Positions 44,401 through 54,969 of a stretch of 64,000 nt of DNA are shown here, piece by piece (within the stretch, counting starts at the first letter, position 1; every line of letters begins with the position of its first letter). The notes below the pieces were generated by a model that had not been told where the DNA came from, made no database searches, and saw only the letters and a program-made list of their open reading frames with translations. A program made the position numbers and the translations under genes. The DNA comes from Lasioglossum baleicum (taxonomy: Eukaryota > Arthropoda > Insecta > Hymenoptera > Halictidae), in NCBI RefSeq assembly GCF_051020765.1, contig NC_134932.1, positions 12,896,001 to 12,960,000 on the forward strand, in the 5' to 3' direction.

Positions 44401-45404
44401 ATTAATCGACGACGATTAGGACGAGTACGGCAACGTACCGCGGATTTTTTCCTACGGTCTTCCACCTTCGTAAACGTTCCATCGGGAAATCTTCCGACAC
44501 CGCGAAATACCGTTTAACGTCCGCCTTAATGTCGCCGTCGCGATTTCTCAACGACGAGATTGAGAAACGAGTCGACGAAACAGTTCTATGTGGAAAACCG
44601 GGTGCGGCTAATGGTCCAAGGAGACCAGAGGCCAGTTTTGCAAACGACAGTTCCTGTCAAACTCATCCACTTCCGGTCCACGAGGTCCTGTTGCACCTGG
44701 CACCGATTTTCGACGAATTAGTTCCGAAATTATAGCATTCGGATATTCAAAATGTTATCACTTTCTAAAAAAAGATCACAGGCCAATGAATCTAGACTCG
44801 TTTCAAAGCCTGTAGGAGGTCGTGTCATTGATTAAATAGAGAAACCTTAGAAATTATTTCTGAATGCACAGAAAGCGTAATTTGTTCAACGGAACTGTGC
44901 AGAAGAACTAAGAAATCAATGTGTTCATCTAAGAGCTGAAATCGCGAATAAAAAATCAGTCTCATCCAACAATAAGTATTAATCTATGAAGGATCCGCCG
45001 AGGATTTCTCGTCTATCCATTCCGGAGGATCGCGCAAGAATTAAACAGCTTTTCGTCGTACCAGTGAATAATGTATGGACTCATTCAGCCGGCCATAATG
45101 GAACGAATTAAACCCGGAATGAATCGCACGGCACTATGCACGAAGCTATATCGCGAAAGAATAATTCTTTCTATTGTAAAGTTACGGCTTTAATTAATAT
45201 TATATTACCGATCGGTTCGATGGCCCTACTCGCAATAAGAGAAAAGAAGCGAGGAGATGTTCCATTCGGAACACTGATTTTTCTGTAGAGGATACGGCCG
45301 TCCCGTAACGGAAGTATTATCTCGGAGAGGAAGGGGGTCGGCAAATCTCGGCGTCTAGCAGCGTGATTAATTAAAAACTCGCCAACAGACACTGTAGGTC
45401 CTGT
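38416..45404. other. Long gene-free stretch
   Basis: Mixed composition with many overlapping frames (the longest is 149 codons, minus, 43214-42765) and no recognisable product. A CT-rich patch lies at 42635-42655. A CAAGATGGCTTCC motif (YY1/Pho-like) is at 44225-44237. The plus frame ending at 44735 is open from about 44412, with an ATG at 44529 giving 68 balanced residues, but has no acceptor or known domain. Confidence 0.5.
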
Positions 45405-45448
45405 GCGCGCGCGCGCGAGAGAGAGGAAGAGGGAGAGAGAGAGAGAAT
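45405..45448. repeat. Compound (GC)n(GA)n microsatellite
   Basis: GCGCGCGCGCGC followed by GA repeats with short interruptions. Confidence 0.9.
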
Positions 45449-45705
45449 TTTTCGCTGGATTAAACGTAACGAATTAACCGACGGCAAGAGAAGGCCGGTA
45501 CCCGTGTATCGATCCACGTCGGATTTTGATTTGCTCTGAATGGCAATGAGCGAAGGAAAGTGAAGGGAGGGGAGAGAGGAACCTGGTTACCGGAACAACC
45601 CGAAACGAGAATTTAATCTAGAAATACGAAATTACTCGGCCTGCGGATGTCAGATTTCCTCCGGGCCCCGGCGAGTTATGAAATTATCGAAAATTGCTTT
45701 CTTAC
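45449..45705. other. Short gene-free spacer
   Basis: Purine-rich start, then mixed sequence. It would be intronic to the minus-strand candidate exon at 45706-45949. Confidence 0.4.
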
Positions 45706-45949
45706 CGCGAACTGCCGGGTCCAATCGTTGGAACACGGCAATTTGTAATTTTACGCGGTTGGCGAAGGTTTTTCGGTCGGCCATCTTGTGGCCAGCGAAT
45801 TTACGATAGAAACGCGAGTCGCTAAAGTGAACAGTTGAAGGATCAACGCTAATGGTTGCGAAATTATATCTAAATTCGTTCTGAACATCTGAATAAATTT
45901 TTCTTAATTTCGTTCTCGTGCGATATTTATTCCAATCGATGCAGGACAT
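45706..45949 (-). CDS. Candidate first coding exon, minus strand (81 codons, phase 1)
   Basis: ATG at 45949 (A at -3, in AAAATAAAAATG) begins MSCIDWNKYRTRTKLRKIYS. The frame runs 81 codons plus one base to a good donor, GCG|GTAAGA, at 45706/45705. Composition is balanced (Lys/Asp/Phe/Tyr/Ile present, Arg not excessive), which distinguishes it from most frames here. A CAAGATGGCC motif at 45788-45779 lies inside the frame. Past the donor the frame stays open to 45650. No signal peptide or known domain. A plus-strand ATG begins 83 bp away in the divergent direction. Product unidentified. Confidence 0.22.
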
Positions 45950-46032
45950 TTTTATTTTGAGTGCGGATCAGCTGTCTGCTTGTGGCTGATAGATAGGTGT
46001 ATACCCCAGAGACCCGAAATTTTAGGGGCAAG

Positions 46033-46197
46033 ATGGCCGCATCAGTCCTCACGATCTATCACTTAGCGAGGAGTCCCTCGGGGAGCCAGTTAGGGCCATT
46101 TTCGCCCTCTTTGCTTGTCGCACTGCGAAAGTACTCGCAACTTTTTAATTCCGCCTCGCCCTGCCAACTCCTTGTCCCTCTTTCAATCATATCCTAA
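46033..46197 (+). CDS. Small open frame at a YY1-like start (54 codons, doubtful)
   Basis: ATG at 46033 in CAAGATGGCCGC (A at -3, G at +4), a full YY1/Pho-type consensus, begins MAASVLTIYHLARSPSGSQL and ends at TAA, 54 codons. The product is Ser/Leu-rich and mildly hydrophobic with no domain recognised. The strong start context is the main support. Confidence 0.17.
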   Translation: MAASVLTIYHLARSPSGSQLGPFSPSLLVALRKYSQLFNSASPCQLLVPLSIIS

Positions 46198-46439
46198 TCC
46201 AAGAACAAGGTCTGTCCGATTGTGTACGAGTCCACGCATACACCTAGTTTTAACTTACCTTATGCTTATTGTATAGTCATGTGGCTAGTTAAAATTATTC
46301 GAGTGCATGCGCATCGCGTAGACGCGCGACATCCGCGTGATCGCCAATGGTCGAGTCGAGATAATTACTCGGTTTAATTATTTAATTAATCCCGACGACG
46401 TTTTCGGTGTTTTATTTGGAAGCTCGTTAAGTTGGACGC

Positions 46440-46444
<5 letters not shown>
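46198..46444. other. Short gene-free spacer
   Basis: The minus strand has a strong donor AAG|GTAAGT at about 46256. The sequence upstream of it on that strand is not open, so it would fit a UTR exon at best. Confidence 0.4.

Positions 46445-46493
<49 letters not shown>
46445..46493. repeat. (TC)n microsatellite, 49 bp
   Basis: Perfect TC run of 49 bp. Confidence 0.97.
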
Positions 46494-46497
<4 letters not shown>

Positions 46498-46926
46498 GAG
46501 CAGATGGAAATGGCTGCGGGGGTAGAAACGTGGCTCGTACGTACGCGCGAACAAATGAAGTCGTTCGTTTTCGAAACGGCATTTATCCATTCGATCAAAT
46601 TGCACGCCGTTCCGCGGCCCATTCACTATGACCCTTAATCTATCCTGCATTTATTTCTGTTTATTGAAGTGCCTTCGAAATTATTTGCACTGTGCCGGTC
46701 CATTGTGCGCTTCTCGTTAGCCGGCCGTCGATCGGTTTTCGAACCGAATCGGATCGAACACGGACCCAGGCTGTCCGAGCTTGTTCGGGCTAGTTTCTTG
46801 AACGCCCCGCCCCGGTATAGTTCGTTCGCCTACCCTAGTCTCGGCGCGGTGTCTAATCACTCGGTAACCTGATTCGTTAACCCCTTGACGTACAATCTTC
46901 TTCGTGATTGCAATGCTTGGCGATCG

Positions 46927-46930
<4 letters not shown>
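46494..46930. other. Spacer between two TC tracts
   Basis: GC-rich, no supported gene. The two flanking TC tracts have the same orientation and similar length (49 and 51 bp), 437 bp apart. Confidence 0.5.

Positions 46931-46981
<51 letters not shown>
46931..46981. repeat. (TC)n microsatellite, 51 bp
   Basis: Perfect TC run of 51 bp. Confidence 0.97.
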
Positions 46982-46982
<1 letters not shown>

Positions 46983-47970
46983 ATTGTTTCCTAGAATAGA
47001 GAAGATAATTTCTATTTACCGTAAAGTTGCAACCAGAATTATTTATTAAATTTTCAGTTTTGGTTAGAATGACATCACTTCGATTTTTTTGAAATTTCTT
47101 GCAGATTTAATGTCATCGTATTAATAAGAACGAAAAGCAATTGGATATCGATCGAGGAGGAAGACGATTGGCCCGGTTCTGATGCGCCCTTATTTTCAGT
47201 GGCGCAAGCGGAGGGTGCAATCGAAACCAGTAATAACCTCGTTAACGGCCAGCTCCACTTGCCCTTTCTTTCGATCGGCCGGTCCCTTTTCACTTGTCGA
47301 CTAGCGGTCGTCGATCCCTGGGAATGTATGGCTGCCATCGGTGCTGGTTATTGTTCGATGAAATTGATATATCGATGATGGAACGAGATCCGGATGAGAA
47401 CGGTTTCAATCACGTTCTACCGATTACCGATACGAAATAATATAGCTGAAGCGTTCGATCGCAGAATTTTATAATGGAATGTTACCTAGTCGACACATGG
47501 TAGCGTTGGACCGGGATACCATGAATCGGTATCGGTCGGAAGAGTTTTCGATCTAATCAACACAAGGTGTCATTACTAGACTGTGTATTTTATGAATTCA
47601 TTTCAAAAATGCGTACATACAATTTCAAACAGTGAGTAGATTAAGAGACTTTCGAAAAGTCGATGTATTATTTTCAACTTATCTAAATGATCAAAGAAAG
47701 TCTGGAATAGAGAATACTGTATAGGACACGTTTTAGCATGAATTTGTAGGAATTGCTTTCAGACGACCTATCGAATCTTTAATAAGCAAAGTTATTATTC
47801 TCGTCGGGAAATTCTCTCTGGGACACGAATGCGCAAACTTTCAGTCTCGCTGTCCCGAGGTCCCACCTCCCCGGGCTTAACAATGTAGGAATGCATCGCT
47901 ATTGGCGTGGATCGCGTTCGAAAGTCGCACAATGATCGAAGTAGAGAAAGGGTCGAGGGAAAAACCGGAA
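46982..47970. other. Gene-free stretch
   Basis: AT-rich 47.4-47.8 kb. No supported gene. Confidence 0.5.
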
Positions 47971-48017
47971 CAGAAGTGGACAAAAGTGAACAAAACTGAA
48001 CAAAAGTGGACAAAAGT
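47971..48017 (+). repeat. 10-bp tandem repeat, five units
   Basis: Five successive decamers related to CAAAAGTGGA, exactly in step: cagaagtgga, caaaagtgaa, caaaactgaa, caaaagtgga, caaaagt. One helical turn per unit. Confidence 0.85.
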
Positions 48018-50152
48018 TTCGAGAGCCGGTGCGAGACAGCCTGGATCCATCACTTAGCGTGAGCGAGAGGGCTTGTCCCTGTTTCATCCCCTCGGGAGCT
48101 CGACAATCGGCACATTTTTCTCCGTCCCGTTCGCTTCTTCTCGTCAACGACGCGGACTGATGTATGGCTCGTGATTGGAGTGAGTGTACATACGCGAAGG
48201 GAATTCCCTCCCCTTCCCCTAGGAACCGGAGCACGTCCCTTCCCGTGGGAAAAAAAGATCGGCAGCCTAGGAGAAAACCTTTGGGCACGGTGTCGCCCGA
48301 ATTTCTGGCTGTTGCTAATTGATTTGGACCAGTCGGCTTCGATCACTCTAACCGAACGCATGGTCCTCCTTTCTTGCATAAAGATCTGCACAATAATATA
48401 CGATTAAAGTACACACGAATTTCACGAGAATCAGCGAGAAAATGTCGTGAGTTGCAAATCTATTTCCAATGACAATTAGGGACAATGAATTCGATATAGC
48501 AGCGTGGTCATGATCAGCTGAGCCCCGAGGTCCTTCGGAGCAGTGTGATACCGGCAATCGATTCACTCACGTTTTCACCTTTAGCTCCTCGGGTTCCGCA
48601 CCGGAGGCCTTATCAGAGGTGGTGTCGCAATTACGATAATCGCGGGGGCATAATCGAGCCCTATACGAACGCAGCACAACGGTATACGCGATGTTCCCAG
48701 GCCGGCGAACGGAACATTATTTCGCTGAACTCTCGCAGCCAATTGTAATTCGACCGACGCGGAATTACGAAGAGAGTTGCACCTGTAATGCCGTGTAATT
48801 GAGACCGGCACGAGAGAGAGAGCACACTTCATATTTGCCGAAGAGTTTCGATTCAATTTCTTGTGTACCGTTGCGTTATCGGGTTCGTTACACTGATCAG
48901 GACCCGCGTACCCGCTGTTATGGGTTTCTGTACTTGTGCTCCATTCGCGCTTTTAAAAAGCTGCCCGCAGGCTAACGACCCCGCTTAAATATTAGAAGTA
49001 TTCGTTCCTTTCGGAAACTGGTAAAGCGACAACATCTTAACTATTTGCACTCGAATTTTGACTCCAGAATTCCGACATTTTATCTGATATCGAATTCAGG
49101 AGTTCTTTCTATGTTACATTACTTTACAAAAATAACAATAATCTGTCGACCAAAATGTCTCGAAGCTGTGAAAACTTTCGCAATCATCAGTTACAATAAA
49201 ACCAACCAAATCGCGAGGAAAAATCGCAGCTCGACGTCTGAGTGCTCGTTATCAAGGGGGGCGTTCCTTCATAAAATAAGATTGAAACGAACGTGGGGGA
49301 AAATTGTTTAAACTCTGCAGACTCGTTCGAGATTGTGAAAGTTCGAATGAGGAAAAGCTACTTCAGTCTCGAACGAAATTACTGCTGTTCAAAGACCGGA
49401 AATTTTTCGAATTACTGCGGAGTGCACCAGCCCGAAAATTTCATGAAATTAAAATAATTTAGTCAATGAAATCAAACTGCGGACTTCAAGTTCATCGCGC
49501 ACATCCTTCAAATTGAATTCCATTGCACACTGTTTCGACGTGTGAAAGTAAAAATTGATTGGGAGGATATTCAATAAATCTAGCGCAGTGTCGCGGGCCG
49601 CAAATCGCGTAAAATCCGTGGTGTAGTCATTAGTTAGGGGTGGATCGAGGACTATACCATACACGATAGGGCGTCCGTGTCATGAAACCGAACGACTCGG
49701 CAACGCGATTCGCGAAGTTGCACAATGGGCTCGCACACGAGCATCTCTGCCCGCGAATATTCGTATCGCATTAAACGGGGGTGTGGTGGGGGGCTGTGTA
49801 GAGGAGGGAGGAAGCGACACACCCTCCGAGGCTGATAATACAAATAATAGGGAGGGAAGATTCGTCGGGTACAAGGCCCAAATGAAATTCACCCCTCGCC
49901 GAGTGGAAAACAATCCCAGAGGACCGTATACACGGGTAATCCGAGTGCTCGAAATTGATATTACGTTCCGGGCGTCGAGATAACGTTCGAGCTCATTAAG
50001 GGAGAAAAGTACGCGGTTGTTAATGACTTTATCAGCCGAGCAGGAAGGAGGTGGAGCGCGGTTTCCGCCGGTCGCTAAGACGGCCCCGCATTGGGAGATT
50101 TAATCGCCAAGTATTTAGCCGTTTCCCCCTCTCCTTATTTCCTTTCACTGCT
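48018..50152. other. Gene-free stretch
   Basis: The minus frame from 49683 down to 49449 (VLDPPLTNDYTTDFTRFAAR onward, ending LTKLF and TAA) is unusually protein-like, with low Arg and many Asp/Leu/Thr. A weak acceptor GGTATAG precedes 49648. It has no start codon and no polyadenylation signal nearby. It could be a terminal exon but is not called. No other supported gene. Confidence 0.4.
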
Positions 50153-50170
50153 TCTCTCTCTCTCTCTCTC
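50153..50170. repeat. (CT)n microsatellite
   Basis: CT run of about 18 bp, continuing impurely to 50180. Confidence 0.85.
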
Positions 50171-53100
50171 CCTCTCTTTCTGCCTCCGTTCTTGCTCGCT
50201 ATTGCTCCGGCCCTCCCGAACCAGCCAAGATTAATAGCTCTGGCGCGAGAAGCTGCGCCGCGAATTTACATCGCGACGCGTTTTTTAAGAAAATTGCCTC
50301 TCTAATTCCGAGCGAGCTCCCCGCGCCGACGTAATATCGCGCCCGTTAAAATTTCGTCGTGAAATATTCCCCGATCTCCGGGAAAGATTTCCATTTTTCC
50401 GGCCCGAGGAATATGGAACTCTCTCCTCTTTTCTCTCTTTCTCGCGCACGCGCGCGCGTAGCGTTCTTCCGCTCGTCCTCTCGCTCTCTTAACCGCGTTA
50501 GGAAACGCCACCGAGTCTAAATTAAGAGATCCTCGCCGAAGATTCCCGCGGAAAGCTCTGAAAACCGTGCCATTTTTGTCAGGACGTATTTTATCGGTCG
50601 CCTTTCGACACTGTGCTCCAACCGACCTCCATTCCCTACCGATCGAACAACCTGGTAAGTCCAGCGATTAATAGTCTTCGTTCTAATACGTCATTTTTAT
50701 ATATTGTTGATTTAATAAGCAACAGTCACTTGTTGCCATTTATCAGGTAAGTGAACATTGCTAATTAAGTAAGTCGTAACGAAGAGGTGACGAAGTAAGC
50801 ACATGCGATGCACAATGATAAAATCTCTGAAATCTGCGAGAAACAGATTATTATCCAGCTACCCCGCATTTTAAGCGCGCGACGAGTGCCGCAAAGCCCG
50901 AAGGCCGGTTCGCGAATCTATCCGGATGTTCGCGGAAGTTATCAGCGAGCGGATCCTCAAGGTGAGGCTGCGCTTCGCAAAGAAAACACTCGGCAAGTTC
51001 GCGGGTCAAAGCGCTGGGAATTGAATGCGGAATCTTCGCGTCGCAGGCCGGTTTCCCTTGAAATAAAGTTATTAGCGGGTGAACTTCTCAGCCGCGACGA
51101 ACTTCCCGTGACAAAACTCTCTTTCTCTCTCGCTCGCCCACCCTCATTCTCACTCTCTGTCTCTCTCGGAACAAACGTTCCCGACGTTCTCTCGTGCTCG
51201 CTCGTCCTGGTCGCGACCGAGTAATTAATTGAACATTAATAAAGTCGGCCGAGCCACGGGCCCTGCTCGCTCGAAATTTAATAGCGAGCCGGATATTGCT
51301 CGAACGCCGGCAAAGGGACTATTTTTTCCAGCCGCTTCGGTACGCTTCGAAATGAACGCCGCGCCGCGCCGGTTCCCGCGTCTATGTTTGCCCCGGCCCC
51401 GGTGGCTCACGAGAACGTTAATGAGTCAATTAAGCGGGCAAAGGCGGCCCGCTCAAAAAGATTCCCGAGCCCGAGCGCACGTTTTTCTGTAGACCCGCGG
51501 ATCGACGGTATATCGACAAACTGACCGATGCAAAACGAATTTAAGCGGGATACCAGCATGATGCAACACAGATGCTACGCCGCGCCGCGCCGGTGCCGGT
51601 GCAGCTATGCACTCGGGTGCACTCTGCTGGAAAGGAAATTGTTTCGTTTGGATCGCTTGTGGACCAAGCTGTTGGTGTAAGAGGTTGCAATTTCGGCTCG
51701 TTGATTCTTTGTTGGTTTTTGAAACTGGGAGGTAGATGAACCTCAGATTAAAAATGATTAATTTTAGGTTTAGATAGAAAAATGTTTGTGCGCTTTAAAA
51801 AAAGTTCGTATGCTAAAAATATTTGTGTGTGCTTTTAGCGAATTTGTTTCCTAGAAGCGTTTCAAAGGATTGGTTTTCCGGGAATGCTTTCGGGGAAATC
51901 GTCGGGTTTATCGCGCGAACTAATGATTTAATCGGCCTCGTGAATAATACTGGGAGCAGAGCGGTGGCGCCGTCGGATAGGAACCGATGTCCCGCAATTA
52001 ATTACAAGTTGGCAAGTGCGCCGATCGATCCGGCGATATTCGTTCACCGAATGTTGCTTCTGGTCTTTCGCGTCGATTCGGCCCGGCCGAGTACCTAAGT
52101 ACACACGAGGATCGAAAGCGGTTTAAAGCGGAACGACCCCGCAAATTTCCGGCCGCTACTACCGCTGCCTGTCGCGATACCTCTCTCTGTCCCGTTGCTC
52201 TTTGCCTTCGTGAAAAACACACAGGAAAACACCGTGAAACACAACAGTTACTTTCCGCGCTCGACTCGACGCCCGGAGAAGCTAATTCTTCCGTGTTTCG
52301 CCCGAGAACGACTAATACAAACCCTTACAAACCGAAAATCCATTCGACAAATCCGCCTCCTTCCACTATCGGTAATATTTTAATTTTGTTATTATTGTGT
52401 CGATTTTATTCAGCCATAATGTGCACCACCTGATATTTTAAGTTAAAGTGTACCGCAGTAAAAAGGTCATTTATCCAGAACATTTTACAGTTTTTAGGGC
52501 TGTTTTTCTAGGTTTTAAGGGCTGTAAAATCAAAATTGCTGCGAACGGATAAAATCGGGCTTGGAGCATAAATCCATTAACATCGCGTGAATAAGAGAAT
52601 GAGCTGAGACTGCTTCAGGAAATTTTTCTTGAGGAACGGCTAGGGTTTGAGTTCACGCAAACTGATTTTCAAAGCGAACCGAAGGGGAGCAGTCTCCCCT
52701 GCGACGTCGAAACGAGGAATCGTTTAGGTACAAGCCAGAGCGAGTTTGACACCGCGCCAGATTCCTCGTCCGCGAGGAATCTAGGGGATAACTCGCCCCT
52801 GCGCGAAAATCCTGGCTGTCTAATTCCCTAGACTGGACCGTGTCCGGAATGTTCGACAATCTTCTAGCAGCATTCGTGGCTCGATTGAAACGCGACGTTG
52901 GTATCGATCGCTGAGAATCGAAGGATCGTGGACCTTTACAGTCCGTCCAGTACGAATAATCAAAGAATTCCTTAAAAATCTTAACAGTTACTACAATCGT
53001 ATTGCTCGTTACAAGAATTTCGAACGAATCAATCTCTATTTAATTCATGTACATCAAAATCAAGGAAGAAAAATGCTTCAAGTGGTCGACGTGGCGCTAA

Positions 53101-54870
53101 TTAATTTAAGAGATTGTTTATTCTGCCGTACTGAAGTTTCGGTGGAGGAACATAAAACTACAGTTTTGTCCAGCTATCTCTCGGAGACCGAAAACGATTG
53201 CACCGCGTGTTTTCGCCGGCAGCCTTTCACCGGAGCTTTTTCCCTTGCCTTTCACGGCCCCATCGATTTTCCGGCGGCGTCGCGACGCTTGGTTCCTGCC
53301 AAACATATACCCTGCGAAGCGCGAGTATTTTTTTTATCTCGATCGCACTATAGCGTCGCAGCGACGCGACAGCGAACTGTTTCTGGATTAGGCTTTGCGC
53401 GTGACCGATTTAATGGGAACTCGATGTTTATTGCGTTCTGAACTCGACGCTCGTCGGAAAACCAATATTTAGGCTGAACTGGTTTGTAGACTTGAGAAGA
53501 TGAAAGCGTACATTCAGATTCTATCTGTTTCTTGGATCCAAAGATCCACGCACAGTGATTCGGATAAAGATTCGGAGTGTAATCAAGCTGTAAAATCTTA
53601 CAGTATTACTAGACCGTTCAGAAAGCGAACGCTTTAACCCGGAAGAGTCGGTTGAACAGTTCGCCGATGGAACAGGAACTGCCGGTGGGAAAGATCGTTT
53701 AGAGCACCGCCGTCTGTCGCATTCACCTCTGAATTTACTGGAATGGTTTATATTCCTGTGACACGCGCGGAGAAAAGTGGTTACAGCGTGCAAAACGTGT
53801 AAATTCGTGTCACGGGGAATGCGCGCGGCCGCGGGCCAGAATAATGACCGAGTCCACTTCGCGCGGTCCCCGTTGCGTCCGTGTGTTTATTATTTATCGC
53901 CCGATTTAAAACGCAAAGGAGCGTAATATTCAGCGGAGGAATTTCCGCCGACCCCTCCGCTATGTCCAGCTGCAAATCCCACGAGAAAATTCACAGAAAC
54001 GCGTCGATAATCCGAAATTAAACGACCGCTCCGAAACGTGGGAGCTAACTCGGAAAAAATATTTTCACAGATTTTGCCAGCAAAATTATGAGTTAGGATG
54101 AACTGGTGTGACGGGACAGTAATTAGGCGGATCTTCATTCTGTCGGGCATACTACCTTACAATTAGGGGACACAGGTGACCGCCGCGGGCATTCAATTAT
54201 CCTTTCGCGTTGAAAGATTGAACTCCTCGTGTTTTCATTTTATCATTTATTTCATCCTCCTCCCTCTTTTCCGCTCTCGCCATCGAATCGGAGGGTAATT
54301 ACCGCGCGGCCGATGATGATTAATTCGTACGCATTTTAATATCTCCGACGCTTACCGAGCTTTGTAACAGTCGAGCAATTAGCGGCGCAAATGAATCCGC
54401 CCCTGTTAATTCGGCGTTAACCTTTTTCTCGTCGCGGCTCGGCGCGCCGGTGATTGCGCGATTCATGCGAGGGGGTGGGGATCCAACACGTCGAGATCAT
54501 TTGTGTCGCGTTATTAATGAGCTCGAATTCACCGCGATCGGTGTCCGCTCTCTGGTGTTCGTCGGATCGACTCCGACCATTTTCACAAAGACCTCGCAAG
54601 AAACTGTTCGGAACATTTGTTCGTTTCGACGCGTTGCGACGTTGCAACGGGTTACGTTAATTATGTAAATTACACTGTCAGGTACCGGAATACCTTTGTC
54701 GCGATTATTATTAAATGCTCAAAGAGACCCAGACTGACTGATCGATGAATTGTTGCGTCCAGGTAAACCGCTGCTCGGCCGAAATATGAACGATTCGCAA
54801 AAAAAGGAGGAGCCGAAGTTGATTCGCGATTAGGCGAGGTAATAACGTTCCTCAGCAAGCGGAAGGTAGC
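50171..54870. other. Gene-free stretch
   Basis: Three GTAAGT sites on the plus strand at 50655, 50747 and 50769 follow short pyrimidine-rich segments; two (CTG|GTAAGT, CAG|GTAAGT) are near-consensus donors without open frames. (CG)n-rich patches occur at 50450-50460. Otherwise only overlapping short frames with no recognisable product. Confidence 0.5.
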
Positions 54871-54897
54871 CTCCCTCCCTCCCTCCCTCCCTCTCTC

Positions 54898-54967
<70 letters not shown>
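54871..54967. repeat. Compound (CCCT)n(CT)n microsatellite, 97 bp
   Basis: Five CCCT-type units (54871-54890) grade into a CT run (54891-54967) with a single A at 54900. This is the longest simple repeat in the window. Confidence 0.97.

Positions 54968-54969
<2 letters not shown>

Noticed and set aside
44412..44735. 108 stop-free codons containing a 68-residue ATG ORF
   Set aside because: Reads plausibly, but T at -3 of the ATG, no acceptor and no recognised family.
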